Positions 35,798 to 43,510 of a stretch of DNA of 64,000 nucleotides are shown here, piece after piece; within the stretch, counting starts at the first letter, position 1, and each line of letters starts with the position of its first letter. The notes under the pieces are model-generated. The model was given only the letters and a program-made list of their open reading frames with translations. It did no database searches and had not been told where the DNA came from. The position numbers were made by a program, and so were the translations under genes. Origin of the DNA: CAIVVT01 sp963838205 (GTDB taxonomy: Bacteria; Acidobacteriota; Terriglobia; Bryobacterales; Bryobacteraceae); assembly GCA_963838205.1 (NCBI GenBank), contig CAWIQF010000011.1, forward strand, positions 86,318-150,317, in the 5' to 3' direction.

Positions 35798-35924
35798 GTA
35801 TGGCGGGTTCTCCTTTGCACAGTATCCACGCCGGCCGATGGTCTCTGGAGGACTGGCTCGGCGGGTCACGCAGATCTGCATGGGCAATGGGCAGGCCCCT
35901 CGGTCCTGCCGTAACCAAACGCTA

Positions 35925-36368
35925 TCACTTTTGCATTTTCATGACAATGGCATCCTCGGGGGGGCTCGCCGGCGGAGACGGGCCGGGATAATACCCTTTT
36001 CGGACGCCGGACTCCACAAAGCCGGCGGAGGCGTACAGGGCGCGCGCGGCCGTGTTGGAGGCGCGCACCTCGAGGTAAAGAATGTGGCCCGGCAACCGCA
36101 GCAGGGTGGCGAGCAAAGTGCGTCCCACGCCGCGGCGGCGGACGGCGGGGTCAACGGCCAGGTTGAGAATCTCGTACTCGTCGGGCGCCACCTGGCGGGC
36201 GACCGCGAAGCCGGCCACTCGGCCCTTCTCCGTGGCCACGACGGCGGCGTGGGCCAGGTAATCGAGTGGCATCCATTGAGAGGCCTCGGGGCAGGTGGCC
36301 TGGATGCGGGCCACGGCGGGCAGGTCGCGCGGCTCCATGCGGCGGACGACGAAGGCCGGTGATCTCAT
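35925..36368 (-). CDS. rimI: Ribosomal protein S18 alanine N-acetyltransferase-like GNAT
   Basis: The 147-residue GNAT protein shows FVVRRMEPRDLPAVARIQ, the acetyl-CoA motif NLAVDPAVRRRGVGRTLLATLL, and the RimI-type ending LEVRASNTAARALYASAGFVESGVRKGYY. RimI acetylates the N-terminal Ala of S18; some homologues have wider targets. Its ATG overlaps the stop of the upstream MFS gene by 4 nt. Confidence 0.85.
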   Translation of the reverse strand: MRSPAFVVRRMEPRDLPAVARIQATCPEASQWMPLDYLAHAAVVATEKGRVAGFAVARQVAPDEYEILNLAVDPAVRRRGVGRTLLATLLRLPGHILYLEVRASNTAARALYASAGFVESGVRKGYYPGPSPPASPPEDAIVMKMQK

Positions 36369-37726
36369 GCGGCGCGCCGCTCCTTCCGCAGATCCTGGCG
36401 TAGCGCCAGCCGCAGCACCAGCCACGCACCGAGTGGGCACAGCGCCACCACCACGCACACCGGGGTGAAGCCGTGGGCATCGACGACGCGGCCGGTCACC
36501 GAGGAAAACGCGCCCTGCAGCAGACCGTAGACGCTGGTCAGACCCGAGACCGCGAAGGCGGCGTGCCGCGCTCCGTACAGGTCCAGGGGCAGCGAGTAGA
36601 TGTTCACGCTGCCGAGGACGCAGGCGAAAAACGAAAGGCAGATCAGGGCCGTGGCGGCCGGAGCGCCGGGCGCGAATGGGACCAGGGCGGTGCTGAGCAG
36701 CACCAGGGCGGAGGTCAGGACGATGCGCAGGCGGGCCGTGACGATGTTGTGACCGCTGAACCAGCGCAGGGCCAGCCAGCCGCCGAAAAGGCCGCCGGCG
36801 GAGGCGAAGACCGGCGGAATCCACGCGAGCTGGACGTTGGCTTCGTGCTGCGCCAGGTGGTGCACGCGGACCAGGAAAATCGTGGTCCAGTTGACCCACA
36901 GGCTGTAGACCAACATGAGGAGCACGTTGGCGGCCAGGATGCCGAGGTAGCGTGGGTCGGAGAGCATCGCCGCCGGGCGGGGGGCAAAGGGCTGCGAGGT
37001 GGGATCATCCGCTCCTTTACGGTCGCGGCTCAGAAACGGGTCGCGGCTCAGAAACGCACCGCTCCCTGTGGTCGCGGCTCCGTCACCCACCGTTCCCTCT
37101 GGTCGCGGCTCGCGAACGCGCGGCTCCCTTCGGTCGCGGCCCGGTAACGCGTCGTGAGCGGGGGCGCGGCGGCTGATCCACAGCCAGATCGGGATCCAGA
37201 CGAAGCCCAGCCCGCCGGCCACCATGAAGGCCGAACGCCAGCCCCACAATCGGGCGCAGGTTTCGGCCAGAATCGGCGCGACGACGGCGCCCAGGGAGAG
37301 ACCCATCTGGGTGATGCCGCTGCCGAGGGCGCGCTCGCCGGGCTGCAGGTAGACCGCGCAGGCTTTGCCGGTCGCGGGAATGCCTCCGCCCTCGGCAACG
37401 CCCAGGACCGAGCGGCACAGCACGAGTTGTCCCAGGCTCCTGGTGAGGCCAGTGCACAGGCCGGCCAGCGACCACGCGCCGACGGCGACGGAGGTGGCGA
37501 TGCGCAGGCCCAGACGGTCGATGAACAGCCCGGCCAGCGGAGCGGAGAGGGCGTAACAGATGGAGAACGCGAAAATCACGTCGCCGTATTGCGCCAGGGA
37601 CAAGCGGAACTCGCGCATCAGTTGCGGCGCCAGCGCGGCCAGCACCTGCCGGTCGAGAAAGTTCAGCGCCGAGGAGAGCGCGATGACGGCGATAGCGGCC
37701 CAACGGGCGGAGACGGAGAAGCGCAT
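36365..37726 (-). CDS. MFS transporter (anion:cation symporter type) with a repeat-derived central loop
   Basis: The 453-residue protein has twelve membrane segments. MFS signatures include SALNFLDRQVLAALAPQLMREF, FIDRLGLRIATSV and CRSVLGVAEGGGIPATGKAC; the last resembles the ACS family for organic anions such as hexuronates. Between TM6 and TM7 the cytoplasmic loop (about residues 193-240) is translated from family-1 interspersed repeats read in the antisense direction, giving Arg-rich phrases such as REPRVREPRPEG and FLSRDPFLSRDRKGA. The insert stays in frame and falls where the fold tolerates it. The gene overlaps rimI downstream by 4 nt. Confidence 0.88.
   Translation of the reverse strand: MRFSVSARWAAIAVIALSSALNFLDRQVLAALAPQLMREFRLSLAQYGDVIFAFSICYALSAPLAGLFIDRLGLRIATSVAVGAWSLAGLCTGLTRSLGQLVLCRSVLGVAEGGGIPATGKACAVYLQPGERALGSGITQMGLSLGAVVAPILAETCARLWGWRSAFMVAGGLGFVWIPIWLWISRRAPAHDALPGRDRREPRVREPRPEGTVGDGAATTGSGAFLSRDPFLSRDRKGADDPTSQPFAPRPAAMLSDPRYLGILAANVLLMLVYSLWVNWTTIFLVRVHHLAQHEANVQLAWIPPVFASAGGLFGGWLALRWFSGHNIVTARLRIVLTSALVLLSTALVPFAPGAPAATALICLSFFACVLGSVNIYSLPLDLYGARHAAFAVSGLTSVYGLLQGAFSSVTGRVVDAHGFTPVCVVVALCPLGAWLVLRLALRQDLRKERRAA
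37008..37148 (-). repeat. Interspersed repeat, cluster G, inside the MFS gene
   Basis: About five family-1 units in reverse orientation (CCGCTCCTTTACGGTCGCGG..., CCGCTCCCTGTGGTCGCGGC...) replace or extend the TM6-TM7 loop codons without breaking the frame. No stop codon arises in the reading frame used. Confidence 0.85.
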
Positions 37727-37749
37727 TCAGTGGCCCGCCCGCGTCTGGA

Positions 37750-37801
37750 GCCGGCATGTGGCGCAGGCACTCATGCCTGCCGCGTCGACACTCGTGCCGG
37801 C
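37750..37801. repeat. Nested palindromic element between two genes
   Basis: An outer pair GCCGGCA/TGCCGGC (37750-37756 and 37795-37801) encloses an inner perfect hairpin GCAGGCA-CTCA-TGCCTGC (37763-37780). It looks like a different REP-type sequence from families 1 and 2. It lies between the MFS and TPR genes, both on the minus strand, and may act as a terminator or mRNA-stabilising structure. Confidence 0.6.
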
Positions 37802-37878
37802 GCTCGGGCGCGCTCCGGTCCCGCGGGTCTCCATTGCCATCTCCCGTCGAGGGGGTGGCGTAAAGCGCCGGATCTGGC

Positions 37879-39633
37879 TTACGGCCGCTTTTCGGTGAGG
37901 AATTGCAGAGATACGGCGTCTCCTGCGGTGCCTGCCGCGGCGTCGGGCCGGGGCGTATATTCGATCTTCACACGGCGCGGCGGGCGCTGCGGACCGCAAC
38001 CCAGGCGCGCCTGTTCCGCCGCCGGATTGCCGTCCGGGCCGAGCACCAGGATCTGGCCGGAGTTGGGGATCAGCAGGCGCAGCGGCTGGCCGCCATTGTC
38101 CACCACCAGCCGGGCGCGCCGGCCCAGGCAATCCACCTGTTTCAACGTCACGCTCAGGCTCTTCGTGGGCGGCCCATCCCACCAGTTCTCGATCTTCTGG
38201 CCCTTGGTCGCGCCCTGGACGGCGCCGGCGCTCGCGTTGGCCGCCTGCTCGGCCTGACGCACCCGCTCCAGAGCCTCGCTGCGCACGCGTTCGAGGTCGG
38301 CCTTCTCCTCGTCCCGCTCCCGCTTGCGCGTGGCGGCTTCGGCGTCGGACTTGGCTTGTTCGAACTCCTCGAAACGGCGCGTCAGTTCGGCTTGCGCGGC
38401 TTCGTCGGGGGCCGTGCCGAGAGCCGAGCGCATCGACTTCTCGGCGTCCGCGAACTGCTTCGCGTCGAACTGCGCCTGCGCCAGGCTGAGCCAGATCTGC
38501 GGATCGCGCGGGCGCAGTGCGGCGGCTTTCTTGAGATGAGCGGCGCGCCGGATCGGACCGGGCTCCAGCGCGGCCAGCGCGAGAAAGGGATCGGCCCACT
38601 GGATGTTCAGCCGCACGGCCTGTTCCAGCAGCTTCAGTTTCCGCGCCGGGTCCGTTTCCAGAAGCGAGAGTTCATAGTGCGCGCGCGGACCCGCGCCTTC
38701 GGCCGCGGTCGCCGCGAGGAGTTCCTGGTGCGCGTCCTCCGGCCGCTTCTCGGCGAGCAGTGCCAGCGCGCGGCCCTCATGGCCGGCGGGCGAGGGCTTC
38801 TCATTGAGAGCGGTCTCGTAAGCGGTGCGGACTTCGGCCGGCGGCGCGCCGCGGCCGAGCGCCAGGTCGCCCGGCAACAGTCGAATGCGCGAAGGCAGAG
38901 CGGGCACTTCGTGGAATTCGCGTTCGGGCACAAGCCGCCCCATCGCGGGACGCGTGGTGAACTGGCCGGCCTGCAAGTACGCCGCGGCGGCCTGGCGCAT
39001 TTTCGGCGTCCAGGAACCACCGCCGGGCGGCGGCCCGAAGGCGTTGCGCCAGGCGATCTCTTCCTCCGCGCCGTTGGCCAGGTTGGAGAAAAAGACGCGG
39101 GCGCGCGACGCGCTTTCCTCGGTGATGGCGAGCCGATGCAGCGTGGCCCACTCGATCGTGCGTTCGGGCTCCGGCGGCGCAGCGCCGAGGGTCAGCCGCT
39201 GGCCCTTTACCTCCAGCGTGGAATACAGCGCGGCCAGGCCGGCCTCAAATCCGGGCGGCATCGGGCGCGGGACGTTCGAGTCGATGATGATCCGCGCGAA
39301 ATCGCGAAACACCTCGGCGGGCGGCTGCGAGCCGGCGGGCCAGGAGATGATCCAGCCGTCGCGCGAGAAGCCGATGAAGGGCGCGGAGACGCCCTTGCCG
39401 GGCTTGCGGACGACGACAGTGACGGGCCACGGCAGCGCGGGCTCGGGCCTGCCCGCGGCCTCACCCACGGCGTAGCGGAATTGCTCGAGATGATTGAGCG
39501 CCAGGCGGGCGGGCTCGGCGCCGGCGTCGGTGTAGACAACGAACGGGCCGTGGCGCAGTTCGAGCCACGCGGCCTGGGTCGGCAGGGCAGCTAGCAGAAT
39601 CAGCAGCGGCGCTGTAATGCGCATCTGATTCAA
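37879..39633 (-). CDS. Secreted TPR protein with DUF1570-like N-terminal region
   Basis: The 584-residue protein has a signal peptide (MRITAPLLILLAALPTQA) and begins its mature part with LELRHGPFVVYTDAGAEPARL, the opening of DUF1570-like, peptidase-related modules common in Acidobacteria. No intact HExxH is seen, so peptidase activity is doubtful. From about residue 270 there are TPR-like helical pairs (RTAYETALNEKPSPAGHEGR..., KKAAALRPRDPQIWLSLAQA, QFADAEKSMRSALGTAPDE), followed by a charged coiled coil (EQAKSDAEAATRKRERDEEKAD) and a small beta domain. Probably a periplasmic scaffold protein. Confidence 0.68.
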   Translation of the reverse strand: MNQMRITAPLLILLAALPTQAAWLELRHGPFVVYTDAGAEPARLALNHLEQFRYAVGEAAGRPEPALPWPVTVVVRKPGKGVSAPFIGFSRDGWIISWPAGSQPPAEVFRDFARIIIDSNVPRPMPPGFEAGLAALYSTLEVKGQRLTLGAAPPEPERTIEWATLHRLAITEESASRARVFFSNLANGAEEEIAWRNAFGPPPGGGSWTPKMRQAAAAYLQAGQFTTRPAMGRLVPEREFHEVPALPSRIRLLPGDLALGRGAPPAEVRTAYETALNEKPSPAGHEGRALALLAEKRPEDAHQELLAATAAEGAGPRAHYELSLLETDPARKLKLLEQAVRLNIQWADPFLALAALEPGPIRRAAHLKKAAALRPRDPQIWLSLAQAQFDAKQFADAEKSMRSALGTAPDEAAQAELTRRFEEFEQAKSDAEAATRKRERDEEKADLERVRSEALERVRQAEQAANASAGAVQGATKGQKIENWWDGPPTKSLSVTLKQVDCLGRRARLVVDNGGQPLRLLIPNSGQILVLGPDGNPAAEQARLGCGPQRPPRRVKIEYTPRPDAAAGTAGDAVSLQFLTEKRP

Positions 39634-39917
39634 TTAGACAACGCGGGAGGCCGTCTGCACCCATTGCCTCCAGGCCGCCCCAAGGCGGACAATGATCGAC
39701 GAACCGCCGTAATAGACGATCAACTGGCGCTGGAAATGGGATTTGAGTATACTTTCCCCGGATTCAACACGGCGCCTCCGTCTGCCCTCTTGACCTTTAC
39801 TATCATGGATGTCCCGTTTCCCGTCTCCAACTGGTACAGATAACCCCGGTCAGGTCAGCTCAACGCGTGTTATCTTGTGGCGGGTCATGCGTACTACTTT
39901 GGCAATTTAGATCCGCC

Positions 39918-39946
39918 TTGACACAGCTCCATGCCACTCCTATAAT
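39918..39946 (+). promoter_or_regulatory. Consensus sigma-70 type promoter, probably leaderless
   Basis: TTGACA at 39918-39923 and TATAAT at 39941-39946 are separated by exactly 17 nt. The ATG of the cysteine-lattice gene is at 39953, 6 nt after the -10 hexamer, which is where transcription should begin. No Shine-Dalgarno sequence lies between. The rest of 39634-39917 shows no gene. Confidence 0.82.
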
Positions 39947-39952
39947 CTGCTC

Positions 39953-40426
39953 ATGAATTCCAACCACGAAGTTGTCAATTCGTCTCCCGTCCCCCCCCCC
40001 CATCGTGACGGAACCTACAAACCGATCCGCCTAGCCTCGCTTGCCCTGATCACGCTAATACTGACAATCGCGGCCCTGGCCACGTCGGCTAAGACTCAAA
40101 ACAAACCTAACTTGATAGTATACTGCGGTCCAACATGCATTTACCTGCATGGCGATTGCTTTTCGTGTTGCAGTAGCGCATACGTGACGGACCAGCAGAT
40201 CTGTAACACAACCTTTAACTCCTGCACCTATGCCTGCAGTCAGGCGGAGAGCGAGTGTAAGGCGGCTTGTGCACCCGGCGACGATTCGTGCGTGACAGCT
40301 TGCACCGTCGAGTATAATGACTGCAAGAGCCTCTGCAGCAATGATAAGCAAGGGTGCCTAAGTGATGCGCTTGATGCCTATCAGAGCTGCTCCTATTGCT
40401 GTGAGACCGGCATGAAGGGCCAATGA
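39953..40426 (+). CDS. Exported cysteine-lattice protein (11-residue CX3C repeats)
   Basis: The 157-residue protein has an N-terminal membrane/signal segment (about residues 27-46, LASLALITLILTIAALATSA) and an exported part with 18 cysteines. Cys pairs of the form CX3C begin at residue 58 and then every 11 residues (69, 80, 91, 102, 113, 124, 135, 146). Only positions 80 and 139 of 18 lattice positions lack Cys, and two extra Cys are at 72 and 149. Eleven residues equal three helical turns, so the cysteines would form a stripe on one face of a long helix or a stack of helical hairpins. The 4-nt overlap with a thioredoxin gene suggests controlled disulfides or metal/thiol chemistry. A C11 run lies at 39991-40001. 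I recognise no family. Confidence 0.82.
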   Translation: MNSNHEVVNSSPVPPPHRDGTYKPIRLASLALITLILTIAALATSAKTQNKPNLIVYCGPTCIYLHGDCFSCCSSAYVTDQQICNTTFNSCTYACSQAESECKAACAPGDDSCVTACTVEYNDCKSLCSNDKQGCLSDALDAYQSCSYCCETGMKGQ

Positions 40427-40932
40427 GATTGCTAGAACGAGCTACGTATGTTGCGCTGATTGCTCTTTCGTGCTTAAGTGCCGGGATTCTAATTAGGAAC
40501 CAGCTTCTCGCCCCCGGGGCTTCACGAAACGCAGGCATACCGCTGTTGCAGGGAAGGTCCATAATCCTCAGTGATGTGACTTGGGAGCGAGCACCCCATA
40601 GCGTGGTGCTCGTTCTCTCAGCTCGATGCCACTGGTGTAAAGAAAGCGTGCCGCTCTATCAGGAGGTAAGCGCCCTCCATAAAGCGGCGAAAGGCGCATT
40701 TCAGCTGATTGCGGTATCGACTGGTACTGCGGGTGAGCTATTAGAATTTTTGAATGCCAATTTAATTGAAGTGGACAGAATCCTTCCAGCGGAAGCCGCG
40801 AACCTCGGCGTTCGGGCGACGCCAACCGTGTTGTTGGTTAATCGCCAGGGGAGAGTGGTGTCCAGTTGGCAGGGCGCGATGCGACCTTCTGACGAATCTG
40901 CGTTCCTGGAGATTCTGCGGAAATCACCGTGA
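40423..40932 (+). CDS. Membrane-tethered thioredoxin-like protein (TlpA/ResA type)
   Basis: The 169-residue protein has one N-terminal membrane anchor (YVALIALSCLSAGILI). The rest is a periplasmic thioredoxin fold with active site ARCHWCKESVPLY (CHWC, near residue 68) and the cis-Pro loop RATPTVLLVNRQGRV. The His-Trp pair between the cysteines is unusual compared with CGPC. The gene overlaps the cysteine-lattice gene by 4 nt upstream and the VWFA gene by 4 nt downstream (GTGA), so all three are made from one mRNA. The cysteine-lattice protein is the obvious candidate client. Confidence 0.88.
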   Translation: MRLLERATYVALIALSCLSAGILIRNQLLAPGASRNAGIPLLQGRSIILSDVTWERAPHSVVLVLSARCHWCKESVPLYQEVSALHKAAKGAFQLIAVSTGTAGELLEFLNANLIEVDRILPAEAANLGVRATPTVLLVNRQGRVVSSWQGAMRPSDESAFLEILRKSP

Positions 40933-42030
40933 AAGTGCCGCATGCCGCGATGACAATCGGCTCATATCCCCTTCGCAGGCGCCGATTGTCGACCAGTCTG
41001 GGATTGGGGATATTGCTGGCGCAGTTCTGTGTGGCCCCGCCTATCCGGGGCGCTCAACAGCAGCCCCAGCCGGAGCAGGCTCAGTTCTTCGGAAGGAATG
41101 ACACCGCCGCCAACCTTCCTCACGGAAACGAAACTGGTGACAGTGAATTTCGCCTTCCACCCATCTGCGAAACACAGGCGCTTGAAAATGCGCAACGCGC
41201 CGGAACTCGGCGCGGATGACATCGAGATCCTCGATAACGGCGTTCCGCAACGGGTGGCGGTCCTCGAACGAACGGGAATGGAGGGAGGTCGCCTCCCTAC
41301 CGACGTGATCTTGTTGTTTGATTCCGGTAGGCGTTTTAGACAATACATAGATCCCCGGCGCGTCAATTTGCATTTCATTGATGAGCTGGAGAGCGTAAGG
41401 ATCTCGATCTATGGCTTCAGTGATTTCACGTACCGTTTAATCCGGCCAACTCGGGATATGGCTCAGTTGACCGCGGCAATAGCTAATCTCTCGCGGATAC
41501 CGAATGTCGCGAGCACCTCCGCGGACGCGATCCTTCAGACAATTCAAGACTCGGTCACGATTTCGGGCAGCCGGCCGCGAATGATGATCATATATTCCGG
41601 CGCCGTTGAGGGCGCCTGCCAGATGCCTCGAAATGACTATGAGAAGGTCGTGGAACTGGCGAAGGGATACGACATAGCGTTGTTCCCAGTGGCGATTCAG
41701 CCACAAAGACCGTCTTTTCCGCCGGCGTCCGTTGATGGCCGCAAAGCGATCCGCGATCCTCTTCCAGAATCTCCGGGTATGAACCCCGTCCGATTTTTCC
41801 TCGACATTGGGCCAGCCACGGGAGGCAAGGGGTTCTTCCGGTACGCCATGCCGGAGACAGTATTTCGGGAGGTGTTCCAATACGTCAGGTCTCAGGCAAG
41901 AAGCGAATACTCGGCCGGCTTCTACCCCGGCGTCCTTTCGAAGGCCGGAAGAGTGTCGCACAGGATCGAGGCGCGGCTCAAGAGCAATATCGGAGAGATT
42001 TCCGGCGGAGTCCGCACCGCGACCTACTAG
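40929..42030 (+). CDS. Secreted VWFA-related Acidobacterial domain protein, one frameshift
   Basis: A GTG at 40929 inside the thioredoxin stop opens a frame encoding a signal peptide (LGLGILLAQFCVAPPIRGAQQ). At about 41099 the frame changes by +1, and the body continues with TPPPTFLTETKLVTVNFAFHP, the standard junction of this family. It runs on to a VWFA-like domain (TDVILLFDSGRRFRQYID, SRPRMMIIYSGAVEG, ARSEYSAGFYPG). Deleting the T of GGAATGACA restores one frame of about 366 residues. It is shorter than the relative at 21606-23681. Without the repair the exported protein would not be made. The third place in this operon suggests a partner of the cysteine-lattice protein at the cell surface. 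Confidence 0.78.
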
Positions 42031-42168
42031 AAATGAATCCGGAATCCGGGAAAAACCGGGACAGTACACGCAATCGCTGATTTCGCGAAGAGGAGCCCAA
42101 GCCAACCCCAACATTTCGCTCTGTCCCTGTTTGCCAAGCCGCCCCGCCGCGCCTTTGCCGCGCCCCGC

Positions 42169-42408
42169 TCAGCGCCCCACTGCCCGTTTCGGCGCTTCCT
42201 TGGGCCATTGAATAACCGGGCGCCGCTTCTGCATGGCGCAGTCCCTCAGGAACAGATTGATGAGGTTCTGATAGGGCATCCCCAACTCGGCCGCCATTTC
42301 CTTGAAGTACTCCACCGCCGAGCTATCGAGGCGAATGGTGATCTGGCGCTTGAGCTGGTTGGCGTAGGGATTCTTGCGCGACTTGGAAAAATCGTATTCG
42401 CTTCTCAT
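42169..42408 (-). CDS. brnA: BrnA-type antitoxin
   Basis: Starting at ATG 42408 (MRSEYDFSKSRKNPYANQLK) the 79-residue protein has the BrnA opening EYDFSKSRKNPY, then a ribbon-helix-helix domain (RQITIRLDSSAVEYFKEMAAELGMPYQNLINLFLRDC). It overlaps brnT by 4 nt. BrnA neutralises BrnT and represses the operon. Confidence 0.9.
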   Translation of the reverse strand: MRSEYDFSKSRKNPYANQLKRQITIRLDSSAVEYFKEMAAELGMPYQNLINLFLRDCAMQKRRPVIQWPKEAPKRAVGR

Positions 42409-42695
42409 CGGAGTCTCCAATACATTTCTTCTTCCCGCGCTGTTGCGCGCCGGGCGGAAATCAGCCGGATCACGGGGCCGGGTTCGCGGTAGCAATGATT
42501 GACGATCAGGCAGCGCGCCTGAAAGCTATAGCCCAGCAGCACGAACCGTTCTTCTTCTGCCGAGTGATCCGGGTCGTCGATCAAGCGGGCGTTATCGTCC
42601 AGAAAAACAGCCTGTGCCTCTTCGAACGAGACGCCATGCTTTTTCAGATTGGACCGCGCCTTGCGGCGATCCCAGGCAAACTCAATATTGCCCAC
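42405..42695 (-). CDS. brnT: BrnT-type ribonuclease toxin
   Basis: The 96-residue protein shows the BrnT signature throughout: FAWDRRKARSNLKKHGVSFEEAQAVFLD, then SAEEERFVLLGYS, IRLISARRATAREEEMY. BrnT has a RelE-like fold and cleaves RNA. Toxin-first order and the coupled antitoxin are standard. Confidence 0.93.
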   Translation of the reverse strand: MGNIEFAWDRRKARSNLKKHGVSFEEAQAVFLDDNARLIDDPDHSAEEERFVLLGYSFQARCLIVNHCYREPGPVIRLISARRATAREEEMYWRLR

Positions 42696-43311
42696 GGCAT
42701 TATCTTAGCAATACCGGCCAACTGCCGGCTGCCGCACCCCGTTCCCGCCCATTCGCCGCTCCGCCGCGCCCCAGTGCCGATCCCGCCGGGTCGGCATGAA
42801 GCGGTGACGCGCCCTCGAAAAATATATCCCGCGTCTTATCAATGCGTTCCAGAAGCCCCACCGCCCTGCCGCTTCCCCGGCCGTGCTCTGCTGTCTGCGG
42901 GTAGAGCAAGCGCTGGCCAGCATCTCAGCCCAACTCGCAGGCGGCGAAAGGCCTCGAGTAACAGCCTTCCGGCTTTCCGGGCCGAGCAATCGGTCCGTCC
43001 CCCAGGATGGGATCCGGCTGGCTCGTCGATCCCCCCGCGCGCCATCCTTTCAGGCGCAACGGGCGTGTGCCGGCCTAGACGGTCGCGTGAACAAATTCGC
43101 CACCTTCCACCCCACAGGAAAGCGGGGTAGTGGCGGGCCCCCAGGCCATTGCGAGCTGGGACCAGCCGTCGTGCAATGCGGAGCATCCGGGGATCAGCGC
43201 AAGGCAAGCCGCCTCCGGCTCTGCTCCGCCCTGCGATTTTGTTGTTTTACAATCCCTCCGAAAACACCCACCCACGTAAGGCACAACTCCGCCCGCGCAC
43301 ACCTGCGCGGC
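42696..43311. other. Gene-free stretch upstream of brnT
   Basis: Frames on both strands are open for up to about 120 codons because of high GC, but none carries a recognisable domain, ribosome-binding site or sensible start. The stretch may hold eroded gene fragments. The family-1 repeat cluster begins at its right end. Confidence 0.45.
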
Positions 43312-43452
43312 AACCGCTCCTTCACAGTCGCGGCTCAGTAACGCACAGTCGTGGCTCAGTAAAAAGCACAGTGGCGGCTCGGTAACAACGCGAGGAAACA
43401 ACACGATGAACCGCTCCTTACAGTCGCGGCTCCGTCAGACAGTCGCGGCTCG
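43312..43452 (-). repeat. Interspersed repeat, cluster H (family 1)
   Basis: Reverse-orientation units at 43312-43336 (AACCGCTCCTTCACAGTCGC...) and 43409-43432 (AACCGCTCCTTACAGTCGCG...) are joined by three half-units (CAGTCGTGGCTC, CAGTGGCGGCTC and similar). The cluster lies between brnTA and the ABC permease gene. Confidence 0.82.
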
Positions 43453-43510
43453 TAGCAAAGTCGCAGCGAGCTCGGGAATGCGCATCATGCGCGGCGGACC
43501 TGGAGATGTC

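Noticed and set aside
37903..39594. 563-codon open frame antisense to the TPR protein gene
   Set aside because: The minus-strand protein has a signal peptide and TPR pattern; the + frame is low-complexity Arg/Gly.
40929..41219. Independent 96-residue secreted protein after the thioredoxin gene
   Set aside because: Its signal peptide leads directly into the frameshifted VWFA body; beyond the shift its sequence has no sense.
42696..43311. Genes of 60-150 codons upstream of brnT
   Set aside because: No ribosome-binding sites or domains and no consistent frame; treated as non-coding or eroded.
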